A stretch of 33,235 nt of DNA from contig JADFGO010000014.1 in NCBI GenBank assembly GCA_022567655.1, positions 1 to 33,235 of the forward strand, written 5' to 3'. This stretch comes from Candidatus Neomarinimicrobiota bacterium (lineage in GTDB: Bacteria; Fidelibacterota; SORT01). The position numbers and the translations under genes are program-made. The notes below the pieces were generated by a model. The model saw nothing but the letters and a program-made list of their open reading frames with translations. It searched no databases and was not told the DNA's origin. Below are positions 32,889-33,235 of this stretch, piece after piece. Every line of letters starts with the position of its first letter. Positions within the stretch are counted from its first letter, which is position 1.

Positions 32889-33235
32889 TCCAAATTTTGT
32901 CGTTATCCTCTTTGATAAAACTAATCCAAATGGATTTGAGGAAGGCAGACTAAATCCAAACCTTCCTACAATCTGGAAACATCGCTACGGCATCAGAATT
33001 GGTGATGAGGCTAGAGGCAACATGAGAATTGGTGGTCGAGATCTCAAAGAAACAGTTTCAGTTCCAAACACATTATCTGCTTTGAAAATTGCAGATGAGA
33101 TTTTGGAGGGAGCAGAACCTTGGAGCGACTGGAAACAATATGCTCGTTTGATAGATATGGATGCTCCAAAAGTTAACGTGCCTTTGACTAAATACACAGA
33201 TACAGTTGGTGGTTCAATTGCTGATCAAAAAGGAT
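32878..33235 (+). CDS. Startless plus-strand ORF, possibly phage capsid-like (partial)
   Basis: The plus frame is open from well before 32880 to the window end. The clearly protein-like part runs from DKTNPNGFEEGRLNPNLPTIW (32914) through IRIGDEARGNMRIGG, SVPNTLSALKIADEIL and GAEPWSDWKQYARLIDMDAPKVNVPL. The last block resembles the N-terminal part of some HK97-like major capsid proteins, but weakly. No ATG exists before residue ~45; GTG or TTG codons near 32866-32878 lie over the start of the minus-strand tail gene. It continues past the edge. Confidence 0.4.
   Translation, partial: MKINPNFVVILFDKTNPNGFEEGRLNPNLPTIWKHRYGIRIGDEARGNMRIGGRDLKETVSVPNTLSALKIADEILEGAEPWSDWKQYARLIDMDAPKVNVPLTKYTDTVGGSIADQKG

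Noticed and set aside
32985-33197. 70-aa minus-strand ORF at the window end
   Set aside because: Antisense to the more protein-like plus-strand frame; no motif or RBS.

Overview
The window looks like one end of a chromosomal contig from an uncultured Gram-negative bacterium of the FCB group (Bacteroidetes/Ignavibacteria/Marinimicrobia-like). The supports are two PorV/PorQ-type outer-membrane proteins beside a secreted Asp-box protein with a YPNPF/FlgD-like C-terminal domain (type IX secretion style), several outer-membrane beta-barrels and lipoproteins, a split transketolase, and a promoter with a TAnnTTTG -10 element. The assignment below FCB level is inference. About 30 kb is moderate-GC chromosome; the last 3.2 kb is AT-rich and phage-like.

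Region 1 (1-12.3 kb, all minus strand) is a tightly packed housekeeping run reading uvrA, transketolase N and C halves, ruvB, queA, ispD, ispF, a DedA protein, gltX, ispE, tRNA-Gln, prs and rplY (cut by the window edge). Most neighbours overlap or lie within 25 bp. A good sigma70-type promoter precedes uvrA. The run mixes DNA repair, pentose phosphate/PRPP supply, MEP isoprenoid synthesis and tRNA charging and modification.

Region 2 (12.5-17.4 kb, minus) is an envelope-flavoured operon: two related small lipoproteins, a divergent polysaccharide deacetylase, a PdxJ-like protein that has lost the catalytic signature residues of its family, an asparaginase II-type protein whose canonical start codon is missing, and a YjbH-like beta-barrel. 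Its promoter places transcription start almost on the first ATG.

Region 3 (17.4-19.12 kb) is a repeat-rich island. It has a REP-associated tyrosine transposase (RAYT), a lone minimal nucleotidyltransferase, at least four REP palindromes with a GTGnnA-type head, four copies of a modular ACACCC double-hairpin repeat whose stems differ in sequence but keep pairing, and a short remnant of a second acyl-CoA dehydrogenase gene. The intact acyl-CoA dehydrogenase and a GtrA-family membrane protein follow.

Region 4 (21.0-25.5 kb, minus) is a probable zinc uptake cluster: OMPLA-like outer-membrane phospholipase, small His-rich secreted protein, outer-membrane porin-like protein, ZnuA-like binding protein and ZnuB-like permease. 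No ABC ATPase is present. Region 5 (25.7-30.0 kb, plus) is a four-gene secretion cassette: a lipoprotein with two choice-of-anchor X-like repeats, the Asp-box protein, and two PorV/PorQ paralogues. It is divergent from region 4 across an AT-rich gap with a 22-bp perfect palindrome.

Region 6 (30.0-33.2 kb) is AT-rich. It holds an N-terminally truncated DUF4276 gene, a small phage ORF, a BR0599/DUF2163 tail protein, a second tail protein, and at the very end an opposite-strand, startless ORF with some resemblance to a phage capsid protein. The truncated genes at both edges suggest either mobile-element rearrangement or assembly chimerism.
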